NCBI GenBank assembly: GCA_937951455.1
Contig: CALFBU010000204.1
Span: 1-9,388 of the forward strand
Source: an uncultured Rhizobiaceae group bacterium
GTDB taxonomy: Bacteria; Pseudomonadota; Alphaproteobacteria; Rhizobiales; Rhizobiaceae
Length of the DNA stretch: 9,388 nt
Direction of reading: 5' to 3'
In this document: piece by piece, positions 1 through 7,700 of the stretch
How the letters are laid out: the number at the start of each line of letters is the position of its first letter
Position numbering within the stretch: the stretch's first letter is position 1
Notes under the pieces: generated by a model
What the model saw: only the letters and a program-made list of their open reading frames with translations
What the model was told of the DNA's origin: nothing
The model's database searches: none
Translations under genes and position numbers: made by a program

Positions 1-119
1 ACAACCATTCCAACGAATGCTTCCATTTCAATTGAAAAGGTTGCAACCATTGATGATGGCGGTGATGGTCGTATCGATGAGGGTGATGCCATCAACTACA
101 CATTTACCGTCACCAACAC
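1..119 (+). repeat. 119-nt block repeated exactly at 757-875
   Basis: Bases 1-119 match bases 757-875 at every position. The first mismatch is G at 120 against A at 876. The offset of 756 nt is exactly two repeat units. Unit 2, lying between them, differs at many synonymous sites over the same stretch, so the match reflects recent copying between alternate units and not protein-level constraint. The left limit of the identity is cut by the window edge. Confidence 0.95.
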
Positions 120-3100
120 GGGCAATGTGACGCTAACCAATATTACACTGAACGATCCTGATGCGGTTGTCTCGGGTGGGCCGATCACTTCACTGCTCCC
201 AGGCATTACTGATACGACCACGTTCACAGCGCAGCATATTCTGACACAAGCCGAAATTAATTCAGGTAGTTATGAAAATCAGGCGACGGTTTCAGGTACG
301 CCTCCAGGTGGCGGTGCGCCGGTAACGGATCTATCAGACGACCCTACGGATCCCACAGGTGTAAATGACCCAACAGTCACGACCATTCCAACGACACCAT
401 CCATATCAATTGAAAAAGTTGCAACGATCGATGATGGGGGTGATGGGAGTGTCGATGAAGGGGATGCGATCAACTACACATTCACGGTTACCAATACAGG
501 CAATGTAACGTTGACCAACGTCACGCTTGATGATCCTGATGCGATTATCTCGGGTGGGCCGATCACATCCTTGCTTCCAGGAATTGCGGATACGACTACG
601 TTCACTGCGCAACATGTTCTGACACAAGCGGAAATCAATTCCGATACTTACGAAAATCAGGCAACGGTATCAGGCACACCTCCAGGTGGCGGCACGCCTG
701 TGACTGATTTATCGGATGACCCAACCGATCCTACAGGCACGGATGATCCGACTATAACAACCATTCCAACGAATGCTTCCATTTCAATTGAAAAGGTTGC
801 AACCATTGATGATGGCGGTGATGGTCGTATCGATGAGGGTGATGCCATCAACTACACATTTACCGTCACCAACACAGGCAATGTGACGTTGACCAACATC
901 ACGCTTGATGATCCTGATGCAGTTGTCTCAGGTGGGCCGATCACTTCTTTGTTGCCAGGCATTGTGGATACAACGACCTTCACCGCGCAACATGTTTTGA
1001 CACAAGCCGAAATTAATTCAGGTAGTTACGAAAATCAGGCGACGGTGTCGGGCACCCCTCCAGGCGGTGGCACACCTGTCACTGATTTATCAGATGATCC
1101 AAGTGATCCGACGGGTGAAAATGACCCAACAGTTACGACCATCGCAACGCAGCCATCAATCGAAATTGAAAAAGTTGCAACCATTGATGATGGTGGCGAT
1201 GGCAGTGTTGATGAGGGTGATGCCATCAACTACACATTTACTGTAACCAATACAGGCAATGTAACGCTGACCAACATTACGCTTGATGATCCTGATGCAG
1301 TTGTCTCAGGCGGGCCGATCACTTCACTGCTTCCAGGCATTGTAGATACAACAACCTTTACTGCGCAGCATATTCTGACTCAGGATGAAATCAATTCTGG
1401 TAGCTTTGAAAATCAGGCAACGGTGTCTGGCACCCCTCCAGGTGGCGGCACGCCGGTCACTGATCTTTCTGATGATCCAGCAGACGCTACGGGTAATGAT
1501 GATCCAACTGTGACAACGCTCCCAGCAGCGCCTTCGATTGCAATTGAAAAAACAGCTGCCATTAACGATGGCGGCGATGGTAGCATCGATGAAGGCGATA
1601 CAATTACCTATGCCTTCCGTATAGAAAATACAGGCAATGTAACGTTAACAAACGTCAACGTTACAGACCCTAATGCGGTTGTCTCAGGTGGGCCAATTAC
1701 ACTCACGCCGGGGCAGATTGATACAACTACCATTACTGCTGTTCACACATTAACGCAGGATGAAATCAATTCTGGCAGCTTTGAAAATCAGGCAACAGTC
1801 GCTGCCACCCCTCCAGGTGGCGGCACACCTGTAACGGATTTATCAGATGATCCGTCTGACCCAACGGGTAATGATGACCCTACGGTGACGTCTTTGACGC
1901 CGCTACCATCAATTGCAGTGGAAAAAGTAGCTGATATTTCAGGCTTTGATACGCCACCCGTACCAGGCAATGAAATTGTTTACACATTCACCGTAACCAA
2001 TACGGGCAATGTGACGCTGACAAACATTACGCTGGATGATCCTGATGCAACGGTTTCAGGTGGTCCAATTACAGCGCTCTTGCCAGGTATCTCTGATACA
2101 ACGACGTTCACTGCCATGAAGGTTTTGGATCAGGATGATATTAATTCCGGTTCCTTTACAAACCAGGCAACGGTGAGCGGCAATCCACCGACAGGTCCTC
2201 CGGTCTCTGATTTGTCAGACGATCCAGCAAACCCTGCCGGCGATAACGATCCTACGGTTACAGATATTCCGAATGTTCCTAGCATGGAACTTACGAAGTC
2301 ACTGAATTCCGTAACTCAGGTTTTCCCTTTTGTTTACGATGTGGTTTATGAAATCACCGTTGAAAACACTGGCAATGTAACGCTCACAAATCTTCAAGTT
2401 GAAGATGATTTATCCGCCGCACTTGCGCCAGCTTCCATTATTTCGGCGGATGTTGCAGCGACAGGTTTTGCAGGCACAGGCAGTGAAAATGCCTCTTATA
2501 ATGGCGTGGCTCTAACGCAACTTCTGGTTGGCGATGTACAACTTGATCCTACAAATTCAGGTTCGATTACACTTACCGCACGTGTTGATTTCTCAGCGGG
2601 TTTCCCATCACAAGGCAACACGGCAACTGCAACATCCGATATGATTACAGTGCCTGTACTATCAAATGATCCAAGTGTAACACCGGGCGACACAACGGAT
2701 ACCAATCCAACGCCGTCACCGCTTCAGGATACTGATAATGATGGTGCGCCAGATACTGCTGAATCACCAACTGCTGACCGCGATGGTGATGGTATTCCCG
2801 ACGCGCAGGATTACGACCCGACAGGTTATTTCTATTGTCAGGAAACAGCCCGTATATTGCCAGGTGGCTTGATTTCCATAACAGGTCCGATTGGCACTCA
2901 GTCCGGCCTGGGAACGTCCAACAACATTACGATCGTTCGTGATGGTTCAGATGGCTCTTTCCAGTTCTACGTATCGGCACCTGGTACATACACACTGAAT
3001 GCAACATTGCCTGCAACAGGTGTTGCCAGCACGGACAGATTGCCATTGGGCTCATTGGATGCAACCAGCTTGTTACCAGCAAATCCAGCGGTTCTGGGTG

Positions 3101-4647
3101 CGGGTGAAATTGGTGGCACGGGAGGCCTGTCTGATGGCTCTGCCGCTGCAAACCCGTTCTACTTCACGTTTGAAATTGAAGCAGGCGATCCAGCAATCTT
3201 TAATAATAATATTCCGATGATCTTTTGTGGAGCACCAGAACTGACTGCAGCCAAATCAGTCTCTGGCACGCCGACCATACAATCAAATGGCAATACGCAG
3301 TTCACATTCGTCATGTCTGCTGAGAATACGGGCACAACGCAAGTCGAGAATGTTTCCTTGAGCGATGACCTCGATGCTGTGTTTGGCGCGGGAAATTATA
3401 CGGTCATTAGCAATACGCTAACTGCTTCACCAACAACCTTTGGCGCGACAACAAACGCAGGTTATAATGGTGGGTCGGATACCGAGTTGCTGGAAACAAG
3501 CGGCACGCTATTATCAGGCGAGCGCGTGGAAGTTGAATTGATTGTCGAAGTGATGGCAACAATGTCCGGCACTTTCACAAATACCGTATCAGCAGGCGGT
3601 GTATCCCCGCTTGATGGAACGCCTATTGCACCAAATACCGCTTCAACAAATGTAAATGTGGTCGCGCCAAACGACGTTGATCAACTGCAAGTAGAAAAAA
3701 CGGCGGGCAGATCATTGGTTCGCATTGGTGAAATCTTGCCATATTCAATCACGATTACCAATCCGGTGGCATTGCCTCGTATCGGTGTCACCATCGTAGA
3801 CTTCTTACCTGCAGGTTTGGTTTATCGTCCAGGCTCTGCACAAGTAGATGGCATTGCATTTGAGCCAAACATAGCAGGTAGAAGGCTCGAGTTTGCAGGG
3901 CAAGACATACCAGCAAACGGATCTGTAACGATTACGCTAAATGTAGCAGTTTCTGCTGCGGCATCTGCAAGTGAGTTTGAAAACCAAGCTTGGGTTGAAG
4001 ATCCAATTTCAGGCGATAGAATTTCAAATATTGGCAGCGTTACGGTACGTCGCGAAATCGAGCATGTGTTTGATTGTGGTGAAATCATCGGCAAGGTATT
4101 TGATGATAAAAATCGCAATGGATACCAAGACCAAGGTGAGCCTGGCTTGCCAGGTGTGCGTGTTGCAACCGTTAAAGGTGAGTTGATTACCACAGATAAA
4201 CATGGTCGCTATCATGTGCCATGTGCTTCGATCCCTGATGCCAACATTGGCTCTAATTTCATCTTGAAACTGGATACGCGCACACTCCCAACTGGGTACC
4301 GCATTACAACTGAAAATCCCCGTGTTGTGAGGTTAACAAGAGGCAAGCTTACAAAGCTGAACTTCGGCGCTTCAATCTCGCGTGTTGTGAGAATTGATCT
4401 GAACTCCAAGGCTTTTGTCAGCGGTTCAATCGAACCTTCAAAAGCACTAACCAAGGCATTCGGCACACTTGTTAAAAAATTGGATCAGGAACCATCCGTA
4501 CTTCGCCTTTCTTATCAGTTGCGTGGCGGTGATGCGAAGTTGGCCAAAAAACGCATGCGAAATATTCAAAAACTCATCAAGAAGCGGTGGAGAAGATCTG
4601 GAGGGTCATATGACCTCGAGATTGAAACCCGAGTGGTGAAGAAATGA
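1..4647 (+). CDS. Giant DUF11/DUF7507-repeat surface protein with SdrD_B and OmpA-like C-terminus (5' partial)
   Basis: The reading frame is open from base 1 to the TGA at 4645-4647, so the start and any signal peptide lie outside the window; the ATG at 127 is inside a repeat and is not the true start. In order, the visible 1548 residues hold: six regular Ig-like DUF11/DUF7507 repeats (22-2280), each with EK near its start, VTNTGNVTLTN, SGGPIT, NQATV and an Asp-rich linker; a diverged seventh (2281-2718); type-3 thrombospondin calcium loops (2728-2817); a cysteine-bounded domain (2836-3228); two further DUF11-like domains (3238-4056); an SdrD_B-like domain; and a basic OmpA-like end. Proteins of this architecture are extracellular or periplasmic stalks and adhesins. 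The downstream outer-membrane barrel gene overlaps it by 4 nt, which suggests a joint function. Only four cysteines are visible, in two pairs. The ligand and the exact location are unknown. The family-level call is secure; the adhesin role is an inference. Confidence 0.9.
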   Translation, partial: TTIPTNASISIEKVATIDDGGDGRIDEGDAINYTFTVTNTGNVTLTNITLNDPDAVVSGGPITSLLPGITDTTTFTAQHILTQAEINSGSYENQATVSGTPPGGGAPVTDLSDDPTDPTGVNDPTVTTIPTTPSISIEKVATIDDGGDGSVDEGDAINYTFTVTNTGNVTLTNVTLDDPDAIISGGPITSLLPGIADTTTFTAQHVLTQAEINSDTYENQATVSGTPPGGGTPVTDLSDDPTDPTGTDDPTITTIPTNASISIEKVATIDDGGDGRIDEGDAINYTFTVTNTGNVTLTNITLDDPDAVVSGGPITSLLPGIVDTTTFTAQHVLTQAEINSGSYENQATVSGTPPGGGTPVTDLSDDPSDPTGENDPTVTTIATQPSIEIEKVATIDDGGDGSVDEGDAINYTFTVTNTGNVTLTNITLDDPDAVVSGGPITSLLPGIVDTTTFTAQHILTQDEINSGSFENQATVSGTPPGGGTPVTDLSDDPADATGNDDPTVTTLPAAPSIAIEKTAAINDGGDGSIDEGDTITYAFRIENTGNVTLTNVNVTDPNAVVSGGPITLTPGQIDTTTITAVHTLTQDEINSGSFENQATVAATPPGGGTPVTDLSDDPSDPTGNDDPTVTSLTPLPSIAVEKVADISGFDTPPVPGNEIVYTFTVTNTGNVTLTNITLDDPDATVSGGPITALLPGISDTTTFTAMKVLDQDDINSGSFTNQATVSGNPPTGPPVSDLSDDPANPAGDNDPTVTDIPNVPSMELTKSLNSVTQVFPFVYDVVYEITVENTGNVTLTNLQVEDDLSAALAPASIISADVAATGFAGTGSENASYNGVALTQLLVGDVQLDPTNSGSITLTARVDFSAGFPSQGNTATATSDMITVPVLSNDPSVTPGDTTDTNPTPSPLQDTDNDGAPDTAESPTADRDGDGIPDAQDYDPTGYFYCQETARILPGGLISITGPIGTQSGLGTSNNITIVRDGSDGSFQFYVSAPGTYTLNATLPATGVASTDRLPLGSLDATSLLPANPAVLGAGEIGGTGGLSDGSAAANPFYFTFEIEAGDPAIFNNNIPMIFCGAPELTAAKSVSGTPTIQSNGNTQFTFVMSAENTGTTQVENVSLSDDLDAVFGAGNYTVISNTLTASPTTFGATTNAGYNGGSDTELLETSGTLLSGERVEVELIVEVMATMSGTFTNTVSAGGVSPLDGTPIAPNTASTNVNVVAPNDVDQLQVEKTAGRSLVRIGEILPYSITITNPVALPRIGVTIVDFLPAGLVYRPGSAQVDGIAFEPNIAGRRLEFAGQDIPANGSVTITLNVAVSAAASASEFENQAWVEDPISGDRISNIGSVTVRREIEHVFDCGEIIGKVFDDKNRNGYQDQGEPGLPGVRVATVKGELITTDKHGRYHVPCASIPDANIGSNFILKLDTRTLPTGYRITTENPRVVRLTRGKLTKLNFGASISRVVRIDLNSKAFVSGSIEPSKALTKAFGTLVKKLDQEPSVLRLSYQLRGGDAKLAKKRMRNIQKLIKKRWRRSGGSYDLEIETRVVKK
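22..2280 (+). repeat. Six in-frame tandem repeats of about 378 nt encoding DUF7507-type Ig-like domains
   Basis: Counting from the Ser codon before the EK motif, units begin at 22, 400, 778, 1156, 1534 and 1909, with the next domain at 2281. Spacings are therefore 378, 378, 378, 378, 375 and 372 nt. The sequence before base 22 continues the same pattern, so the array extends beyond the left edge. Units 1-4 are nearly identical in protein; unit 5 differs more, and unit 6 has lost the DDGGDG loop. Each unit ends in a Pro/Gly stretch (TPPGGGTPVTDLSDDP or a close variant) that looks like an inter-domain linker. Repeats this similar are prone to recombinational expansion and contraction, and short-read assembly could miscount them. 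Confidence 0.97.
2281..2718 (+). other. Seventh, diverged DUF11-like domain within the repeat protein
   Basis: This domain starts with SMELTKSLN and keeps the VENTGNVTLTN core strand and a closing NTATAT strand. It lacks the DDGGDG-type loop, the SGGPIT strand and the PPGGG linker. It instead carries a longer insertion (about SAALAPASIISADVAATGF and onward). It reads as a transition module between the uniform array and the calcium-binding region that follows. Confidence 0.75.
2728..2817 (+). other. Thrombospondin type-3-like calcium-binding loops
   Basis: Two closely spaced Asp-rich loops are visible, DTDNDGAPD and DRDGDGIPDAQD. They follow the DxDxDGxxD pattern of thrombospondin type-3 repeats, which wrap around calcium and act as rigid connectors in extracellular proteins. 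They sit between the last DUF11-like repeat of the array and the cysteine-bounded domain, so they probably stiffen that junction in a calcium-dependent way. Confidence 0.85.
2821..3237 (+). other. Cysteine-bounded domain of unknown family within the repeat protein
   Basis: This is a domain of about 130 residues running from TGYFYC to MIFCGAPE. Its only two cysteines (codons 2836-2838 and 3226-3228) lie at its two ends and could close it with a disulfide. It contains a DGSDGSFQFYVSAPGTYTL stretch resembling the beta-sandwich of carboxypeptidase-regulatory-like domains, followed by a Gly/Ala-rich loop. I do not recognise a named family with confidence. Confidence 0.55.
3238..4056 (+). other. 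Two further DUF11-like Ig-like domains
   Basis: The first (about 3238-3660) runs from ELTAAKSVSG to TNTVSAGG and resembles the diverged domain at 2281. The second (about 3682-4056) starts with LQVEKTAGRSLVRIGE, contains YSITITNP and the typical DFLPAGLVYRPGSAQVDG segment, and closes with FENQAWV. The second is the classic DUF11 form that commonly stands immediately before a C-terminal anchoring or barrel region. Both keep the early Lys and late Asn seen in the tandem units. Confidence 0.8.
4072..4353 (+). other. SdrD_B-like domain
   Basis: The segment GEIIGKVFDDKNRNGYQDQG followed by EPGLPGVRV and TTDKHGRYHV is the hallmark of SdrD_B-like beta-sandwich domains. The loop D-x-N-x-N-G-x-Q-D-x-G-E provides a calcium site. 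Cysteines at 4075-4077 and 4222-4224 bracket the core and could form a disulfide. These domains occur in surface proteins and usually serve as structural stalk modules. Confidence 0.85.
4381..4644 (+). other. Degenerate OmpA-like C-terminal domain, strongly basic
   Basis: The last 88 residues follow a beta-alpha-beta-alpha-beta order like the OmpA C-terminal fold: a strand (VVRIDLNSKAFVSGSIEPS), a helix (KALTKAFGTLVKKLDQEP), a strand (SVLRLSYQLRG), a helix (KLAKKRMRNIQKLIKKRWR) and a strand (YDLEIETRVV). The usual Asp-containing peptidoglycan-binding motif (TDxxG type) is not visible, and the second helix is crowded with Lys and Arg. Its likely role is a periplasmic anchor or a contact with the partner barrel. 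The assignment rests on pattern only. Confidence 0.5.
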
Positions 4648-4664
4648 TTGGGGCAAAGATCATG
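4631..4664 (+). promoter_or_regulatory. ATGA stop/start overlap and alternative start of the barrel gene
   Basis: The first gene's TGA (4645-4647) overlaps the ATG at 4644 as ATGA, the classic arrangement for translational coupling. A GGTGAAGAA purine tract sits just upstream of it. A second in-frame ATG at 4662 is preceded by GGGG at 4650-4653 with 8 nt spacing. It would give a more typical signal peptide beginning MKQHSQK. Either start keeps the same mature protein. Confidence 0.7.
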
Positions 4665-4778
4665 AAACAGCATTCGCAAAAAATACTTGGTTTAAACAAG
4701 GTACTGTTATTGGCAAGCACGGCACTTTCTCTGGCCGCTTTGAATCTGTCGGGTATGGTTGCAACACCTGCGCACGCG
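4644..4778 (+). other. Sec signal peptide of the barrel protein
   Basis: The encoded segment has a Lys-containing N-region (MKQHSQK), a hydrophobic core (VLLLASTALSLAALNLSGM) and a polar C-region ending Ala-His-Ala before Gln. This fits signal peptidase I cleavage after residue 45, counted from ATG 4644. There is no lipobox cysteine at the cleavage point; the first cysteine comes six residues after it. Confidence 0.88.
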
Positions 4779-7700
4779 CAAACGGTGACAGCTTGTGATG
4801 TAGGCGATTGCTCGCCTGAAACATACATCATCGAAACAGGTGCAAATACCGAGCAAAGCGAAGAGGCATTTGAAATTGATGGACCAGGATTTTCAATCAG
4901 CGTTGATGGAGAACAGGTGGTTGGTGAAGAGCAACCCGTTGATCTCCAGCGCCAAACAGATATTGATCTTGAATCCGTAGACATACAGGTCAAGTTTGAT
5001 GGGCTTGAAGTAAAGCCTGTTTTGAATGTGTCTACCAATGATTTACGTCATTCTTATCAGGCTGGGGCACCCATACATTTTGTGGCAACCTCAAATTATC
5101 CTTCTTGGATAGAGCGTTCAGAAGTATGGATTTTCCATGAAGGCGATGAGCGACATGGCAAGCCACATACCGTTTTGCAAGTTGAAAACGGTTCCGCCAA
5201 TTGGGTCATGCCGCAAGATGGTGAAGGCGATTTTTCCTATGTCCTTCGGGTTTACGATGCTGACGGAAGATATGATGAAACCGTACCCTTGGGACTGGCC
5301 AGAACATCAACAGATTTTGTAAGACACGAACTTTCACCACAAGAAGAACCAGTTGCAGTTGGTGAGGGCGATGATCGTACAGCGATTCGTAACATCCCTG
5401 TTTATGGCGGTGCAGTAACGGTTTATGGGCGTGATTTGCCAGAAGGTTACACGGTTCATGCAATTGGTGAAAAAGTTGCTATCGATAATGAAAATGCCTT
5501 CGTCATTCAGCGTATTTTACCCCCTGGCGATCACTCAGTTGAAGTAAGCGTAACAGGCAATAAAGACGGAAAGCTTGAGTTTGATCGTGAAATCAATATT
5601 CCGCAAAATGATTGGTTCTATGTAGGCCTTGCCGATCTAACCATCGGACGCCGTTTTGGTTCATCAGATCTGATCGCCGCAGCACCAGGCGAATATGACA
5701 AGACCTACAGCAAGGGTCGATTGGCATTTTATCTCAAAGGTAAAATCAAGGGTCGTTACATTTTAACGGCTGCTGCCGATACGGGTGAAGATGATTTAGA
5801 AAACCTCTTTAGAAACCTCGATTCAAAAGATCCACGTCAGTTACTTAGACGGATTGATCCCGATGATTATTATCCAGTGTATGGCGATGATTCGACCATC
5901 TACGAAGATGCTCCCACACAAGGCAAATTTTATGTAAGGCTGGAAAAAGACCAAAGCCATGCCATGTGGGGTAGTTTCAAAACGGAGATTAGTGGTACAG
6001 AATTCGCCAGAAATGAACGCGGTCTTTATGGCGCTCACACGGTGTTGAAGTCTGAAGAAGTAACATCCTTTGGTGAACCTGTAGCCGAAATTGAAGCCTA
6101 TGCGGCACAGCCAGATACTTTGCCACAACGAGATACGTTGCGCGGTACAGGCGGTTCCGTTTACTTCCTGACTAGACAAGATATCACGCGTGGTTCTGAA
6201 ACGCTGACGATTGAAATCAGGGATCCTGTTTCTGGTATTGTTCGTTCAAGACAGGTACTTCGATATGGTGATGATTACGAGATTGATTACATTCAAGGTG
6301 TGGTGATTCTTACCTCTCCTTTAAATTCAACAGCAGATGGCGGCAGTGTCGTATCAGAAGGTGCGCTGGGTGATGATGTTGTCAATCTTGTTGCGCAATA
6401 TGAGTTCACTCCGACGCTTGGCGATGTTGATGGTTATTCCTATGGCGGCCGTGCTCATGCATGGTTGAATGATAGCGTCAAAGTTGGCGTAACCGCCTTG
6501 CAAGAAGAAACGGGTCCAGCAGACAACCAAATTCTGGAAGCAGATGTGACCCTGCGTTTGTCTGAAAACTCTTACATCAGAGGTGAGGTAGCACAAAGCA
6601 GTGGCCCGGGGTTTGGACGTTCAAGGTCTATCAATGGCGGTCTTACTATCGAAGATACACCTACCAGTGGGCGCGAAAATCGCGATGCACTTGCCTATCG
6701 GCTTGAGACGCATATCGACATTGCAGATATCGACCCGGATCAAAGAGGCAAAATTGGCGCTTACTATGAAAAACGTGAAGAAGGTTTTTCATCACTTGAT
6801 TACGAAACCAATGTTACACAACGCATCTGGGGCGTCTTTGCTGATGTGGAGGTAAAAGACGACTTACGGTATCGCCTATCGTATGAAGATTTTGCTGATG
6901 AGGTTGGCCGGGTAAAGCGTGAAGCCGATGCAGAGGTGGAATTTGGCCTTGATCCACATTGGTCATTCATACTGGGTGCGAAACATACAGACATTCAAAA
7001 CCCCGGGATTGCTGGCGAGAATGGACGCAGAACCGATGTGGGTGCCAAGCTTGCCTATCAACCGGACGATGACCACAAATATTATTTATTCGGTCAGGCT
7101 ACCGTTGACCGCTCAGGCGACATTGACCGCAATGACAGAGTTGGCGTTGGTGCTGAGGCACGTTTGTCAGAAAAACTCACCGCCAAAGGCGAAGTCTCTT
7201 ATGGAACATCAGGTTGGGGTGGCGAAGCAGGTCTGGCTTATGATCCGACAGCCGACAGTCATTATTACATTGGTTATCGAGTAGATCCGGATCGCGAGCG
7301 TTCTGCGCTATCGCCTCTTAATGGCAGGGACCTAGGCTCAATTGTTGCTGGCGCACGTCATAAATATAACGACCTCCTAAGCGCGTATCTGGAAAACAGC
7401 TACGACACATTTGGTGCGGTGAGGTCTCTCACAAGCACATATGGTGTTACCTATACACCGTCTGATCTATGGAATGTTGACTTGGGTCTTGAGTATGGCG
7501 ATGTAACGGATCCAGTTGCAGGTGAGTTATCCAGAACCGCAATTTCTGCGCGTGTTTCTTATAATGAAAAAGATGCAATCAGCTGGTTTATTCGCGGTGA
7601 AGCGCGTTTTGAAAATTCAGATGATCCGGAAAAAGATCGCGATACATATTTTGCAAGTGCAGGACTAACCTACAAGCAGGACGAAGATTGGCGCTTGTTG

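Noticed and set aside
279..1970. Minus-strand open frames recurring once per repeat unit
   Set aside because: They are antisense shadows of the repeated coding sequence, show the same low-complexity Pro/Ser/Val pattern each time and have no independent support.
22..2280. Regular tandem repeats considered as a CRISPR array or satellite DNA
   Set aside because: The period is 372-378 nt, always a multiple of three, and the whole stretch is one open frame coding for Ig-like domains; there are no short repeats with unique spacers.
3822..4193. Minus-strand open frame of 123 codons under the DUF11/SdrD_B region
   Set aside because: The plus strand over it codes for well-recognised domains; the antisense product has no recognisable motif.
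4321..4391. 11-nt direct repeat CGTGTTGTGAG at 4321 and 4381
   Set aside because: Both copies encode RVVR in adjacent beta strands; this is too short to distinguish from chance or local coding similarity.
127..4647. ATG at 127 as the start of the first gene
   Set aside because: The same frame is open back to base 1 and codes for the beginning of the same repeat unit, so the gene starts outside the window.
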